Positions 35,894 to 44,057 of a stretch of DNA of 64,000 nucleotides are shown piece by piece (position 1 is the first letter of the stretch; each line of letters starts with the position of its first letter). Location: contig JAJFHQ010000004.1 in NCBI GenBank assembly GCA_021775525.1, positions 1-64,000 of the forward strand, in the 5' to 3' direction. The position numbers and the translations under genes were made by a program. A model generated the notes under the pieces. The model was not told the origin of the DNA. It saw only the letters and a list, made by a program, of their open reading frames with translations, and did no database searches. The stretch is from Hyphomicrobiales bacterium (GTDB taxonomy: Bacteria > Pseudomonadota > Alphaproteobacteria > Rhizobiales > Methyloligellaceae).

Positions 35894-36364
35894 TCACTCT
35901 TTGAGCGTCAGTAGATAGGCGATAATGTCCTCGACCTGCTGACCGCTCAGGATCGTCTTCCCCTTGAATTTTTTGGCTGGTCTTGCGCCGGTTTTGATCT
36001 TGTAAAAGCCGGGCATGATCGTTTCCTTGCCCAGTACGGTCTTGGAATCAACCAGGATAGCGCGCAACTCTTGTTCCGAGTGACGATCAGCCACGCCATC
36101 AATGGGCGGGCCAATCTCGCCATGGAAAGGCTTGCTCGTCATATCCTTGTTGGAGTGACAGGCCAGGCAATTTCCAAGCTTGCGGTTGGCAAACCATTTT
36201 TTGCCATCGGCCGCATTGCCCTTAATGCCCGTGAGCGACGACTTCACCTTGTTGTCGTCGATCTTCACCATGTCGGGTTTTGTCGCTTCAGCGAGAGCGG
36301 AACCCGCCATGACGGTCATAAGCGCCGCGGCGCAGCCCGCGATGAGGCTGTTTGCTTTCATCAT
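35894..36364 (-). CDS. soxX: Cytochrome SoxX
   Basis: SoxX is the monohaem partner of SoxA. The 156-residue precursor has a signal peptide (MMKANSLIAGCAAALMTVMAG is its N-terminal stretch in shortened form: basic start, then hydrophobic core to GSALA). The haem motif CLACH spans Cys66-His70, and the axial Met is in TIMPGFYKIKTG. GEIGPPIDGVADR is the family signature. The start at 36364 has GGAGGG eight bases upstream. It heads the XYZAB run, and an operator-like palindrome lies about 110 bases upstream. Confidence 0.94.
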   Translation of the reverse strand: MMKANSLIAGCAAALMTVMAGSALAEATKPDMVKIDDNKVKSSLTGIKGNAADGKKWFANRKLGNCLACHSNKDMTSKPFHGEIGPPIDGVADRHSEQELRAILVDSKTVLGKETIMPGFYKIKTGARPAKKFKGKTILSGQQVEDIIAYLLTLKE

Positions 36365-36470
36365 TCCAGTGTCCCTCCCAGAGACCCGTCTCAGATCAGC
36401 GTGTGCCAACTTGGCTGATCTGGCGTGTGATGGTTACAAGGTTGCCAGACACAAACCGTAAAATCAATAG

Positions 36471-36490
36471 TCATATGCGAATATATGAAT
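36471..36490. promoter_or_regulatory. SqrR/BigR-type operator before soxX
   Basis: TCATAT-GCGAAT-ATATGA (36471-36488) is a perfect dyad. Read on the minus strand the region gives ATTC-N8-GCAT, one base off ATTC-N8-GAAT, and it shares the 12-mer ATATTCGCATAT with the site before soxC. It lies in the 162-base gap between soxV and soxX, fitting the soxX promoter. Confidence 0.6.
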
Positions 36491-36526
36491 AAGTTCTTTT
36501 GATGTAAGGGTTTGATGCTGAGAATA

Positions 36527-37264
36527 TCAGCCAACGCGCCCTAGTGCAGGAAGATATTCAAGCATCAGAAAGGCGATTTTGTTCATTCCCCCTGTCAGGA
36601 ACAGCAGTCCTGTTCCCACCAGCAATACGCCCATCACTTTTTCGATCTTGCCCATATGCTGACGAAATCGAGCCATGAAAATCATGAATGGTTTGGCGAA
36701 GGCGGCGGCGATCAGAAAGGGAACGCCGAGACCCAGTGAGTAGGCGGAAAGCAACTGCACGCCCTGGGCAACAGAGTCCTGCCCGCCTGCTGTGACCAGG
36801 ATTGCCGCCAGCACAGGTCCGACACAGGGCGTCCAGCCAAATGCGAAGGCCAGTCCCATGACAAAGGCCCCGAGCAGGCCCGCGGGCTTTTGTTCCACTT
36901 CGATATGCGCTTCGCGATACAGCAATGCGATGCGGAACACTCCCAGAAAATGCAGGCCCATAATGATGATGGCGATGCCGGCAGCGATAGACAGCCATTC
37001 AAGATAATCCTGAACGAGCTGACCCAGTGCCGTCGCGCTGGCACCGAATGAAACAAAAATTATCGAGAACCCGATGACGAAAGCCAGGGCGGTTATCATT
37101 ACACGCCGCCCGGAACCAGGTATCGGCTCATCGCCCTTAAGTTGATCAATGCTCACACCGGCCAGGTAACAAAGATAGGGGGGCACCAGCGGCAGCACGC
37201 ATGGCGAGGCGAACGACAGCAATCCTCCGATAAATGCAGCACCAAGGCCGATCTCGAAATTCAA
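36527..37264 (-). CDS. soxV: CcdA-type thiol transporter SoxV
   Basis: This 245-residue membrane protein has six hydrophobic segments. The two electron-carrying cysteines are in LLSFASPCVLPLVPPYLCYLAG (first helix region) and FGWTPCVGPVLAAIL (fourth helix region), as in CcdA/DsbD. It moves reducing power from cytoplasmic thioredoxin to periplasmic SoxW and SoxS. Its position next to soxS and soxX supports SoxV rather than cytochrome c biogenesis CcdA, though the families are similar. The start is TTG at 37264 with a GGGAG site. It is divergent from soxS, with an operator-like dyad between. Confidence 0.88.
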   Translation of the reverse strand: MNFEIGLGAAFIGGLLSFASPCVLPLVPPYLCYLAGVSIDQLKGDEPIPGSGRRVMITALAFVIGFSIIFVSFGASATALGQLVQDYLEWLSIAAGIAIIIMGLHFLGVFRIALLYREAHIEVEQKPAGLLGAFVMGLAFAFGWTPCVGPVLAAILVTAGGQDSVAQGVQLLSAYSLGLGVPFLIAAAFAKPFMIFMARFRQHMGKIEKVMGVLLVGTGLLFLTGGMNKIAFLMLEYLPALGRVG

Positions 37265-37290
37265 AGTGGCGCTCCCAGTTCAATGATCAC

Positions 37291-37310
37291 ATATTCATGA
37301 TGTGTAATAT
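37291..37310. promoter_or_regulatory. SqrR/BigR-type operator in the soxV-soxS gap
   Basis: ATATTC-ATGATGTG-TAATAT matches the ATATTC-N8-GAATAT dyad with one mismatch. It lies in the 71-base divergent gap, 26 bases before the soxS ATG and 27 before the soxV TTG, so one regulator could control both directions. A second, weaker ATTC half-site starts at 37316. Confidence 0.65.
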
Positions 37311-37335
37311 GTAAGATTCAATATATGATCAACTC

Positions 37336-37767
37336 ATGAGACGAATTCGATTCATTTTGGCGCTTGCGGTATTCCTGCACTTCCCAGGAGCAGGTTATGC
37401 TGCCGAGTTGATCATGTTCGATCAGCATGCATGTGAGTGGTGTGAAGCTTGGGAGGCTGAGGTCGGGCTGGTTTATGAAAAGACACCTGAAGGACGGCAG
37501 GTGCCACTCAGGCGTCTTGATATTCATGATCCACTCCCCCGGGAGCTCGAATTTATCAGGGGGCTCATGTTCACACCGACTTTCGTGCTGGTGGATGAAG
37601 GCAAGGAGATTGGCCGCATAAAAGGCTATCCGGGAGAGGATTTCTTCTGGGGTCTCTTACAGCAATTGATTAAGAAGCTTCCCGAAAGAGATCGAGGTGA
37701 CGAAGCCAGGGAGACGCTCCTTGAACGGGGTGTCCACGCCAGTGAATTGCAGAGGAATAAGGGATAG
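37336..37767 (+). CDS. soxS: Periplasmic thioredoxin SoxS
   Basis: This 143-residue protein has a signal peptide (RRIRFILALAVFLHFPGAGYA) and the redox motif HACEWC (Cys33, Cys36). The cis-Pro segment is LMFTPTFVLVDEGKEIGRIKGYPG. SoxS reduces and reactivates SoxYZ in Paracoccus. It is cotranscribed with soxR, which starts 3 bases after its stop. Confidence 0.9.
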   Translation: MRRIRFILALAVFLHFPGAGYAAELIMFDQHACEWCEAWEAEVGLVYEKTPEGRQVPLRRLDIHDPLPRELEFIRGLMFTPTFVLVDEGKEIGRIKGYPGEDFFWGLLQQLIKKLPERDRGDEARETLLERGVHASELQRNKG

Positions 37768-37770
37768 ATC

Positions 37771-38112
37771 ATGGCTAATTCAGCTGCGGTGATGGATGCA
37801 TCAGACTACACTTCCATGGCGGAAAGCGCCAAATCGGCGTGTGATCTGCTACGTGGTTTGGCCCATGAAGCTCGGCTCATGATCCTCTGCATGCTGGTGG
37901 AGGGTGAGAAATCTGTCAGCGAACTGGAGGCGTTTCTGGAGATGAGACAGCCAACCGTTTCACAGCAACTCGCCCGGCTACGCGCTGACCGTCTGGTCAC
38001 AACACGGCGCGAGGGTAAAACCATCTACTATTCGCTTGCGAGCGACGAAGCTCGCAAGGTGATCGCGGTTCTGTATGACCTCTATTGTAAAGACACGGCT
38101 GAATGCTCCTGA
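37771..38112 (+). CDS. soxR: ArsR-family persulfide-responsive repressor SoxR (SqrR/BigR type)
   Basis: This 113-residue winged-helix repressor has the ArsR core: LLRGLAHEARLMILCMLVEGE, SVSELEAFLEM, recognition helix RQPTVSQQLARLRADRLV and a wing EGKTIYYSL. Cys40 and Cys106 are 66 residues apart, the same spacing as the two sensing cysteines of SqrR (41 and 107 as I recall), which form a polysulfide bridge. It should repress in the absence of sulfane sulfur, then release its operators. Four matching dyads occur in this locus. Not to be confused with the MerR-type SoxR of oxidative stress. Confidence 0.92.
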   Translation: MANSAAVMDASDYTSMAESAKSACDLLRGLAHEARLMILCMLVEGEKSVSELEAFLEMRQPTVSQQLARLRADRLVTTRREGKTIYYSLASDEARKVIAVLYDLYCKDTAECS

Positions 38113-38157
38113 TGGTTGATTGAACATCACCCCTCACGAGCGCGGAACAGGTTGCGT

Positions 38158-39261
38158 ATGGGCGCTCTGTCGACACCCACCATTCTGATCCTGTGCGGGC
38201 TCCTGCTCGGCGCGGTTATGGGTGCGACCGCCCGGGCAGCGCGATTTTGTACATTTGGTGCCGTTGAAGACCTGGTGCTGGCCGGCAAGTCCTTGCGCAT
38301 CAAGTCCTGGGCACTTGCGATTGCTGTTGCCATGATCTGTGTCCAGATGATGCATCACGCAGGTATCGCGCGCGTTGAAGAAGTCTTCTACCTGCAATCT
38401 CAGTTCGGTGTTATCGGTGCCATATCCGGTGGACTCCTTTTCGGGCTTGGAATGTCGATGGTCGGCACTTGCGGATATGGCGTGCTGATTCGTATGGCAG
38501 GTGGTGACCTCAAATCGTTCGTGAATTTTCTAGTTCTCGGTCTGTCCGGCTATATGACGGCACGGGGGCTGACATCCCTGTTCAAGGTCAATTTGATTGA
38601 CAGCATGATACTCGATCTCTCCGCCATTGGAGGGCAGGGTATCCCGCATGTGATTTCAGGTTTCACGGGCTTGCCAATTGCGATGCTCTGGCTCCCGACC
38701 GGATTGGCTGTCGCCGGAGGCTTGATGGTCTACTGCTTCAATGACGGTGCCTTTCGGCGTAGCAGCCGCGATATCATCGCTGGCATAAGCATCGGAATCG
38801 CAGTTGCGGCGGGCTTTTTTATCACCGGCACATATGGCGCTGACCCGTTCGACCCTATCCGCGTGCAATCCCTCACATATGTTCTGCCGCTTGGTGACAC
38901 GATCGTTTGGCTGATTGCCTTCACTGGTTCAGCGATGACATTTTCAATTGCTGTCGTCGTCGGGACAATTGGCGGCGCCGCCATTGTGGCGGTTATGCGG
39001 GATGAAATCCGGTGGGAAGCTTTCGACGATGTTCAGGACATGCGCCGTCATCTGCTTGGCGCGGCTGCCATGGGCGCCGGAGGTGTGACAGCCCTTGGGT
39101 GCACGGTTGGCCAGGGCATTTCCGGTGTATCGACACTTGCCATGTCGCCAATTATTGCGTTGGCCTCAATATTCATCGGGGCCGTATACGGGCTTCACTG
39201 GCTGATGACGGGAAGCGCCAGCGAGGCCTGGCATATGCTTATTGGCAGGGAGAGCGAATAG
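38158..39261 (+). CDS. YeeE/YedE-family putative thiosulfate transporter, copy 2
   Basis: This 367-residue multi-spanning protein has cysteines in AARFCTFGAVEDLVL, SMVGTCGYGVLIRMAGGDLK and TALGCTVGQGISG, equivalent to the functional positions of TsuA-like importers. It is more distant from copies 1 and 3 than these are from each other. It follows soxR by 45 bases and is probably in the soxS-soxR transcript. A TTG at 38116 is possible; the ATG at 38158 has GGAACAGG upstream. It likely imports thiosulfate or another sulfur species. Confidence 0.88.
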   Translation: MGALSTPTILILCGLLLGAVMGATARAARFCTFGAVEDLVLAGKSLRIKSWALAIAVAMICVQMMHHAGIARVEEVFYLQSQFGVIGAISGGLLFGLGMSMVGTCGYGVLIRMAGGDLKSFVNFLVLGLSGYMTARGLTSLFKVNLIDSMILDLSAIGGQGIPHVISGFTGLPIAMLWLPTGLAVAGGLMVYCFNDGAFRRSSRDIIAGISIGIAVAAGFFITGTYGADPFDPIRVQSLTYVLPLGDTIVWLIAFTGSAMTFSIAVVVGTIGGAAIVAVMRDEIRWEAFDDVQDMRRHLLGAAAMGAGGVTALGCTVGQGISGVSTLAMSPIIALASIFIGAVYGLHWLMTGSASEAWHMLIGRESE

Positions 39262-39267
39262 ACTCGG

Positions 39268-40332
39268 CTATTCCGGCGCTGTATTCGCACGCCTGTCTAT
39301 CACCCAGTCGGTAAAAGCAGCAGCTGCCCACATGGCACACAATGTCATCCATGCCGTGAGTGCAAATACCGAACTGCCCGTTACCCCGGCACCGACGGCG
39401 CACCCGCCCGCCAGCATGGCCCCGAACCCCATCAGTGCGGCACCCGCGAGGTAACGTCGCATCGCCGAACCGCCCTGGAATCCTTCCAGCTTCAATTCGC
39501 GAGCAAGAAGAGCCGCCAGGAAAGACCCGGTGAACACTCCAAGAAGTAGACCGATATCGAAATCGAATGTTTTACTTGGCGGGGAGAGAAACAGCATCAG
39601 CATGTCCGCCGAGGGACCGGCAAAGGTAAGGCTTTCGACCGGCACCACATCGAAACTCCTGGAAGACATCTGGTAAGTGAACATCCAGCCGAGGGCGACT
39701 GACAGACCACAGAGGGTGCCACCGACCCAGCCCCAGATTTTAACATTGGCGCGGTGTCCAAAAAAGATGGCCGCTGCCACCCAGACAAGGCCGAATAAAA
39801 GGCCCACCCAATTGTCAAAACCGAAGGTGGCGAGCAGGTCTCGCCCTGTGCCACCCTCGATCGTCCAGAGGCCAGCCAACCAGTTTCGTGCCGGGGAAAG
39901 CACTCCCCGGAGTGCGGCCTGTGCCGTCACTGCAAACAGGAGGCCCGAAAGAAGTGCACGTAAATTTCCGTTCGCCGACAGCACCAGTAACCGGCTGGCA
40001 CAGCCACGTGCCAGGATCATGCCAGTCCCGAACATGGCCCCGCCGATAATCGCCCCTGAAAGAGAGCCGCGTGATGCAAGCTGCCGCGCCTCATCTACCA
40101 CAAGAAAATCGGTCAGGATAAAGAGTTGGGTGACGGCAACTGCTGCGGAAAATGTCAGCAGCCATACAGGTAAGCGCTCGTTAAAAGTACCTCGGGCAAA
40201 GGTGATAACGGCAGAGCGGAGACAAAATCGGGAGCGCTGCGCAGCGGCGCCGAACAGGATGCCAATACAAAATGCGCCAAGCGCAACAGCATTGAGATCA
40301 CCAATTGAATCTGTGAGACCTGACACGGACAT
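39268..40332 (-). CDS. YeeE/YedE-family putative thiosulfate transporter, copy 3
   Basis: This 354-residue protein has about ten hydrophobic segments and the same three Cys sites as copy 1: SRFCLRSAVITFA, LARGCASRLLVLSANGNLRA and LAGGCAVGAGVTG. The similarity indicates duplication of an ancestral gene and placement at both borders of the sox locus. Copies 2 and 3 are convergent with a 6-base gap. The ATG at 40332 has AGGAAG upstream, better than the TTG at 40353. A perfect ATTC-N8-GAAT site lies 168 bases upstream. Confidence 0.88.
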   Translation of the reverse strand: MSVSGLTDSIGDLNAVALGAFCIGILFGAAAQRSRFCLRSAVITFARGTFNERLPVWLLTFSAAVAVTQLFILTDFLVVDEARQLASRGSLSGAIIGGAMFGTGMILARGCASRLLVLSANGNLRALLSGLLFAVTAQAALRGVLSPARNWLAGLWTIEGGTGRDLLATFGFDNWVGLLFGLVWVAAAIFFGHRANVKIWGWVGGTLCGLSVALGWMFTYQMSSRSFDVVPVESLTFAGPSADMLMLFLSPPSKTFDFDIGLLLGVFTGSFLAALLARELKLEGFQGGSAMRRYLAGAALMGFGAMLAGGCAVGAGVTGSSVFALTAWMTLCAMWAAAAFTDWVIDRRANTAPE

Positions 40333-40772
40333 GCCGCTTCCTGATGCTGCCAATTCCGTTGACGCTATAGTGGAACACAGACGGATTGATGCTAGTGAAA
40401 AAGTCTAATCTGTTTGAATTCAGCGTCATTTCAATCAGCAGGTCCTAACCTGATCCATATCTGGCTCAGCCCTCAAGGTGAATATAATTTCTTTCTCGCA
40501 TTCATAAGAGAGAATAAATTACTCATATATTGCAAACTCTTATCATCTGGAATTTGGGGCCTCAAAAAGCGGAAGGATGACCTGTACAGATTCGAGTCGC
40601 GTCATCTCTGCCAATGACGACTGGATGCGATGTGTGCGGCAACATGTCCTGTGAAAGTTTAAGAGGGCAGAGTGGATCGCTAGCTTCATCACGGCCAAGA
40701 AGATGCACGTATGAAAGCTTGTAAGTCGAGCGAGACGGAGTTGACAGGGAGATCACAGCCTCGGATGCCGCA
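40333..40772. other. Gene-free region between YeeE copy 3 and the LysE gene
   Basis: I find no convincing gene in these 440 bases; the one small frame at 40414-40617 has a TTG start and no ribosome site. The left part is AT-rich and holds the dyad at 40500-40515, presumably the promoter of YeeE copy 3. The right part is the 3' flank of the LysE gene; no clear T-tract terminator is visible. Confidence 0.6.
40500..40515. promoter_or_regulatory. ATTC-N8-GAAT operator upstream of YeeE copy 3
   Basis: ATTC-ATAAGAGA-GAAT is a perfect match to the SqrR-type half-sites. It lies 168 bases upstream of the YeeE copy 3 ATG, in the only AT-rich stretch of the region. It suggests that this outlying transporter belongs to the SoxR regulon. 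Confidence 0.55.
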
Positions 40773-41402
40773 TCAGGAAGTGAAGGCGACGCTTCCGGCT
40801 ATGCCAATTAACAAGGCTGCTGACAATCCATCCAGATATTTGACGGTTTTGCCTGATTTCACCATGGTTGTCAGTTGCGCAGTAACGAACGCATATCCGA
40901 CCAGTACCGGAAACTCCACGATGAAAGATACAAAGCAGAGTGCGATAAACTGGCTCAGGGTATCTTTTGCCGGATCGATGAATTGCGGAATGATCGAAAC
41001 GAAGATGATGATATTTTTCACGCTTGAAGCCTGGATGAGGATCCCCCGCCACATGCTGGTGAACAAGGAGCCTGTTGTCCTGCCAAACTCCGGGGTCTTT
41101 TGATCGTCCCCGCTGGCGTACATCATGCCACGGACAATCTCGTATGCGGTCCAGCACAGGTAGACAGCACCAGCATACTTTATGACCAGAAACAGGGTTG
41201 GAGCAGCAACCAGCGCTGCGCCAAGACCGATCGCTGATAAAATGAAATAGAAAACGTTGACCAGTGCGACCCCCGATGCCGCAGCGATGCCTGAACGGCT
41301 ACCGCCGCTTAGGGACTGTGACATAACAATCAGGACCGCAGGTCCCGGTGAGAGACTGAGGACGAGTTCAGTGAGTGCGAAGAGTAGCAAAGCTTCTGTC
41401 AT
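40773..41402 (-). CDS. LysE-family exporter
   Basis: This 209-residue protein has about six hydrophobic segments and the family start LLFALTELVLSLSPGPAVLIVMSQSLSGG, with the conserved SPGP motif and SGVALVNVFYFILSAIG. LysE/RhtB proteins export amino acids or derivatives, including homoserine, threonine, lysine and arginine. A WRGILIQASSVKNIIIFVSIIPQF segment also fits. It lies 59 bases downstream of the amino-acid oxygenase-like gene on the same strand, suggesting export of a modified amino acid. Confidence 0.9.
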   Translation of the reverse strand: MTEALLLFALTELVLSLSPGPAVLIVMSQSLSGGSRSGIAAASGVALVNVFYFILSAIGLGAALVAAPTLFLVIKYAGAVYLCWTAYEIVRGMMYASGDDQKTPEFGRTTGSLFTSMWRGILIQASSVKNIIIFVSIIPQFIDPAKDTLSQFIALCFVSFIVEFPVLVGYAFVTAQLTTMVKSGKTVKYLDGLSAALLIGIAGSVAFTS

Positions 41403-41461
41403 GCTTTATCGCCGTTATCTCACGAGCAAAATCTACCAGTTTAACAGGCGCGACCTCAATT

Positions 41462-42217
41462 TTACGCAGCCTGTAATTCGTCCGCGTAAATTTGTTCCAT
41501 GGTCTCGTGGGAAATATTCGGATCGGTGAGATCCGCTTCAGAGGCATAGGTGAAGACGATCACAGTGCGGCGCGTATTGCCCATTAACGGCGCCACGCGA
41601 TGAAGGGTGGTATTTGCCCGCATCAGGTAGCAGGAGCCACTATTAATATACCGGCTTCTCACCTCACGGCTGGCAAGCACATCGCACAGTGCTTTGCGAG
41701 GGTTCTTCTTGTCCCATTCAGTGGCAGCCACATACTCAACTCTGCCACCGTTCAAATGGTCGGGCGCCTGTACAACCCATATCAGGGCAAATGTGTAATC
41801 ATCCCAATGCCAGCCATGCGTATCGCCAGATTTCTCTTGTGAATTGATGATGTATTCCTCTGCCTGGTAGGGCACCTTGTGCAATGTCTCACCGGCAATT
41901 CGCGAAAGATATTGCCTCACGGCTTCCGACTCGAAGACCGTTTTAATGATGTTACCAGTCTTGAATATTGTGTCTCTATCGACGCTCGCATAGGCACGTG
42001 GCGTTCCGCCGGTGGCATCCAGCATCAGATCTCTGCGCCGTGCAGAAGCTTCCAGCAATTCGTTGGCTTCGTGATGAAGAGCGTCCTTCAAATGGAGCGG
42101 AAGCAACTCTTCAATTACGGCAATATCACTTTTGCAGAACTCCTCGGACAGGAATTTTGTTAATTGATTTGGTTGAGATGAAAGGTGCTCACGGATGCAT
42201 TGTTCAACGGTTTCCAT
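41462..42217 (-). CDS. 2-oxoglutarate/Fe(II) oxygenase of the HalD/BesD type, Asp-containing
   Basis: This 251-residue protein has the iron facial triad HWD (His137, Asp139) in THGWHWDDYTFALIWVV and the distal His206 in ANTTLHRVAP, with the 2-oxoglutarate Arg in GNTRRTVIVFTYA. The layout matches the HalD/BesD family of free-amino-acid enzymes; BesD halogenase, as I recall, has His137, Gly139 and His204. Asp139 leaves no room for chloride, so hydroxylation is predicted. GGRVEYV and SCYLMRANTTLHR also fit the cupin. The ATG at 42217 follows GGGGG. It is flanked by a LysE exporter and an AraC regulator on the same strand. Confidence 0.75.
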   Translation of the reverse strand: METVEQCIREHLSSQPNQLTKFLSEEFCKSDIAVIEELLPLHLKDALHHEANELLEASARRRDLMLDATGGTPRAYASVDRDTIFKTGNIIKTVFESEAVRQYLSRIAGETLHKVPYQAEEYIINSQEKSGDTHGWHWDDYTFALIWVVQAPDHLNGGRVEYVAATEWDKKNPRKALCDVLASREVRSRYINSGSCYLMRANTTLHRVAPLMGNTRRTVIVFTYASEADLTDPNISHETMEQIYADELQAA

Positions 42218-42316
42218 CGACAACCCCCTTTGATAATCACCATTTTTCTTGGGCGCTTGGGCCCACATTTATTGTGGTGACTAAGAAGTGATTGTGACTG
42301 GCCTTCTTGAATAGAA

Positions 42317-43084
42317 TTATCGTTGAGCAAACCTTGCGGGACTAATTCCGTAGGCAGAGCTGAATTGTCGGGTCAAGTGAGCCTGATCGGAAAATCCCAT
42401 TTCGCATGCTGTTTGTGCTGCCGACACCCCTTGATTGAGTAATTCACGGGCCCTGGCCACCCTTCGGTGGCGCTGCCAGGTGATAGGGGGAACCCCCGTC
42501 GCATTTGAAAACATGCGCAGAAGCGTAAGCTTATTCAGGCCTACCCTTTCTGCTAATTCATTCAGGCTTGGAGTTCTGGATAAATCATCCAGTAGTAAAT
42601 TTTTGATTTTTTTAATGCGCCAATCGCTAGTATCAACAATAACTTCGTTTGTTAATACCATGTATCTGGATATTGCAAGTTCAAGTACATTGAAAACCAT
42701 CTCTTCTGCTTCAGAATCCTGACTTTCATCAAGGGTGAAGCTGATAAGAGATGAAAATGATCTGCGAAGTTCATTGTCATTTACAATGGGCGTATCGAAT
42801 GCAGCATTTATATTTGATTGCAGTTCGCTCTCGAAGAAATGAGGCTCCAGGTAGAGACTGATCAAGCAATCTGTTCCATCGCCTCCCTGGACCTGACCCG
42901 GATTGTAGAGTGTTGTGCAGTTCTCAGCCGCTTCTAGATCGCGGCCATCAAGTGTCAGTTTTTCGTCTCCGGAAAGATTGCAACTTAGCACGTACTCATC
43001 GTGGGTATGTTGTGGGAAAGTTAGCCTATCCCCCCAAATGAAGGCGATTTCAAATTTTTCGCCTTTAAAGCGCTTTTGTTTCAT
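42317..43084 (-). CDS. AraC-family transcriptional regulator
   Basis: This 255-residue regulator has an N-terminal cupin-like sensor (FPQHTHDEYVLSCNLSG; about 10-110) and a C-terminal AraC DNA-binding domain with two helix-turn-helices: LNELAERVGLNKLTLLRMFS and ACEMGFSDQAHLTRQFSSAY, followed by GISPARFAQR. This short AraC type often sits beside LysE/RhtB exporters and responds to amino acids. It probably activates the oxygenase and LysE genes downstream; its ligand is unknown. The gap to the oxygenase start is 99 bases. Confidence 0.9.
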   Translation of the reverse strand: MKQKRFKGEKFEIAFIWGDRLTFPQHTHDEYVLSCNLSGDEKLTLDGRDLEAAENCTTLYNPGQVQGGDGTDCLISLYLEPHFFESELQSNINAAFDTPIVNDNELRRSFSSLISFTLDESQDSEAEEMVFNVLELAISRYMVLTNEVIVDTSDWRIKKIKNLLLDDLSRTPSLNELAERVGLNKLTLLRMFSNATGVPPITWQRHRRVARARELLNQGVSAAQTACEMGFSDQAHLTRQFSSAYGISPARFAQR

Positions 43085-43329
43085 TTTTGATATGTGCCTG
43101 ATTAATATATAATAAACAGCGCTGCTTGAGGGTCCCTTCCATGAGAATAGCAGCTAAGTGAAATTCTGTTCAAGTCGCCTCAGACTTTCATCCTCTATCA
43201 TCTCGTATTGTGGATTACATCGCTAAACGAGGGTTTAAGAACGTCAAGAAATAACAATCCACTCCGGTCCGCTGATGTCAGCCAGCGCTAAACAAACATC
43301 CGGGATTAGTTATTTGCGAGGTAGGAGCA

Positions 43330-43866
43330 GTGAACAAAGTTTATACAGTGCGTTTGGTGCGGCCGGTTTTCCAATCAACCACAATTGAGGTGCAGGCTTT
43401 GAACCGCAACAGCGCAACGAGCAAGGCGCTGCGGTGGGCAAAGGGGCTGCCGGAATCAGAGTGGACGGAGCGGAATATCGAGGACAATGACCACACGATG
43501 CATGTGGAATCGGTGCTTGATCATCAGGAAATCTATGAAACGTCATCCCACCCGCATCAGGAGATCAGGGAATTCCAGTTGGCCACCGGGAACTCTGAAA
43601 CACCTAAATATCTTTTATTGTCGGCGGACCTGAGCACACGGGTTGGGCGGGTGCTGTCCCAGCCCTGGTTCACCAAAACTGACCAGTTGCTACAGGCAGA
43701 TCTTTGCTCGGACTGGGTAGAACCCATCAATTTCATTCTCGAAAATGATGGCTTGGGCGGTGATGGTGAACCCGCCGGGGTTGGCTGGGAAAAGTGCCAA
43801 CAGGACAATGTCATGGATTTCCCGATTAGCGATCTCGACCAGGAAATGATAGAGTCCAAATCCTGA
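43330..43866 (+). CDS. Hypothetical protein
   Basis: I do not recognise this 178-residue protein. It is acidic, lacks signal peptide and membrane segments, and contains two Cys and several Trp. The N-terminus KVYTVRLVRPVFQSTTIEVQAL looks like a beta-hairpin followed by SATSKALRWAKGLP helix. Translation begins at a GTG with AGGAG and GAGG sequences upstream. The codon use resembles neighbours. It stands alone between the divergent AraC gene and the MucR-like gene; no operon partner suggests its role. Confidence 0.7.
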   Translation: MNKVYTVRLVRPVFQSTTIEVQALNRNSATSKALRWAKGLPESEWTERNIEDNDHTMHVESVLDHQEIYETSSHPHQEIREFQLATGNSETPKYLLLSADLSTRVGRVLSQPWFTKTDQLLQADLCSDWVEPINFILENDGLGGDGEPAGVGWEKCQQDNVMDFPISDLDQEMIESKS

Positions 43867-44057
43867 CATTGTGAGCCGTATCATTCAGGCGGCATTGTTG
43901 CTCAACACCATTGTAGGTCAAGTGTCTGCATGGGCGTATTACTGTCAAATGAGCTTGAGGTGGTGGTTCCAATTTCTACCCGAGTGATATTGCTTGGTGA
44001 TCATGCTAAATGCACGAATATCGACTTGGCCAGTTTGTTAAGGAAAGCGCCCCGAAG

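Noticed and set aside
40414-40617. Plus-strand 67-codon frame in the gap after YeeE copy 3
   Set aside because: It starts at TTG without a ribosome site, contains the probable operator, and matches no family I know.
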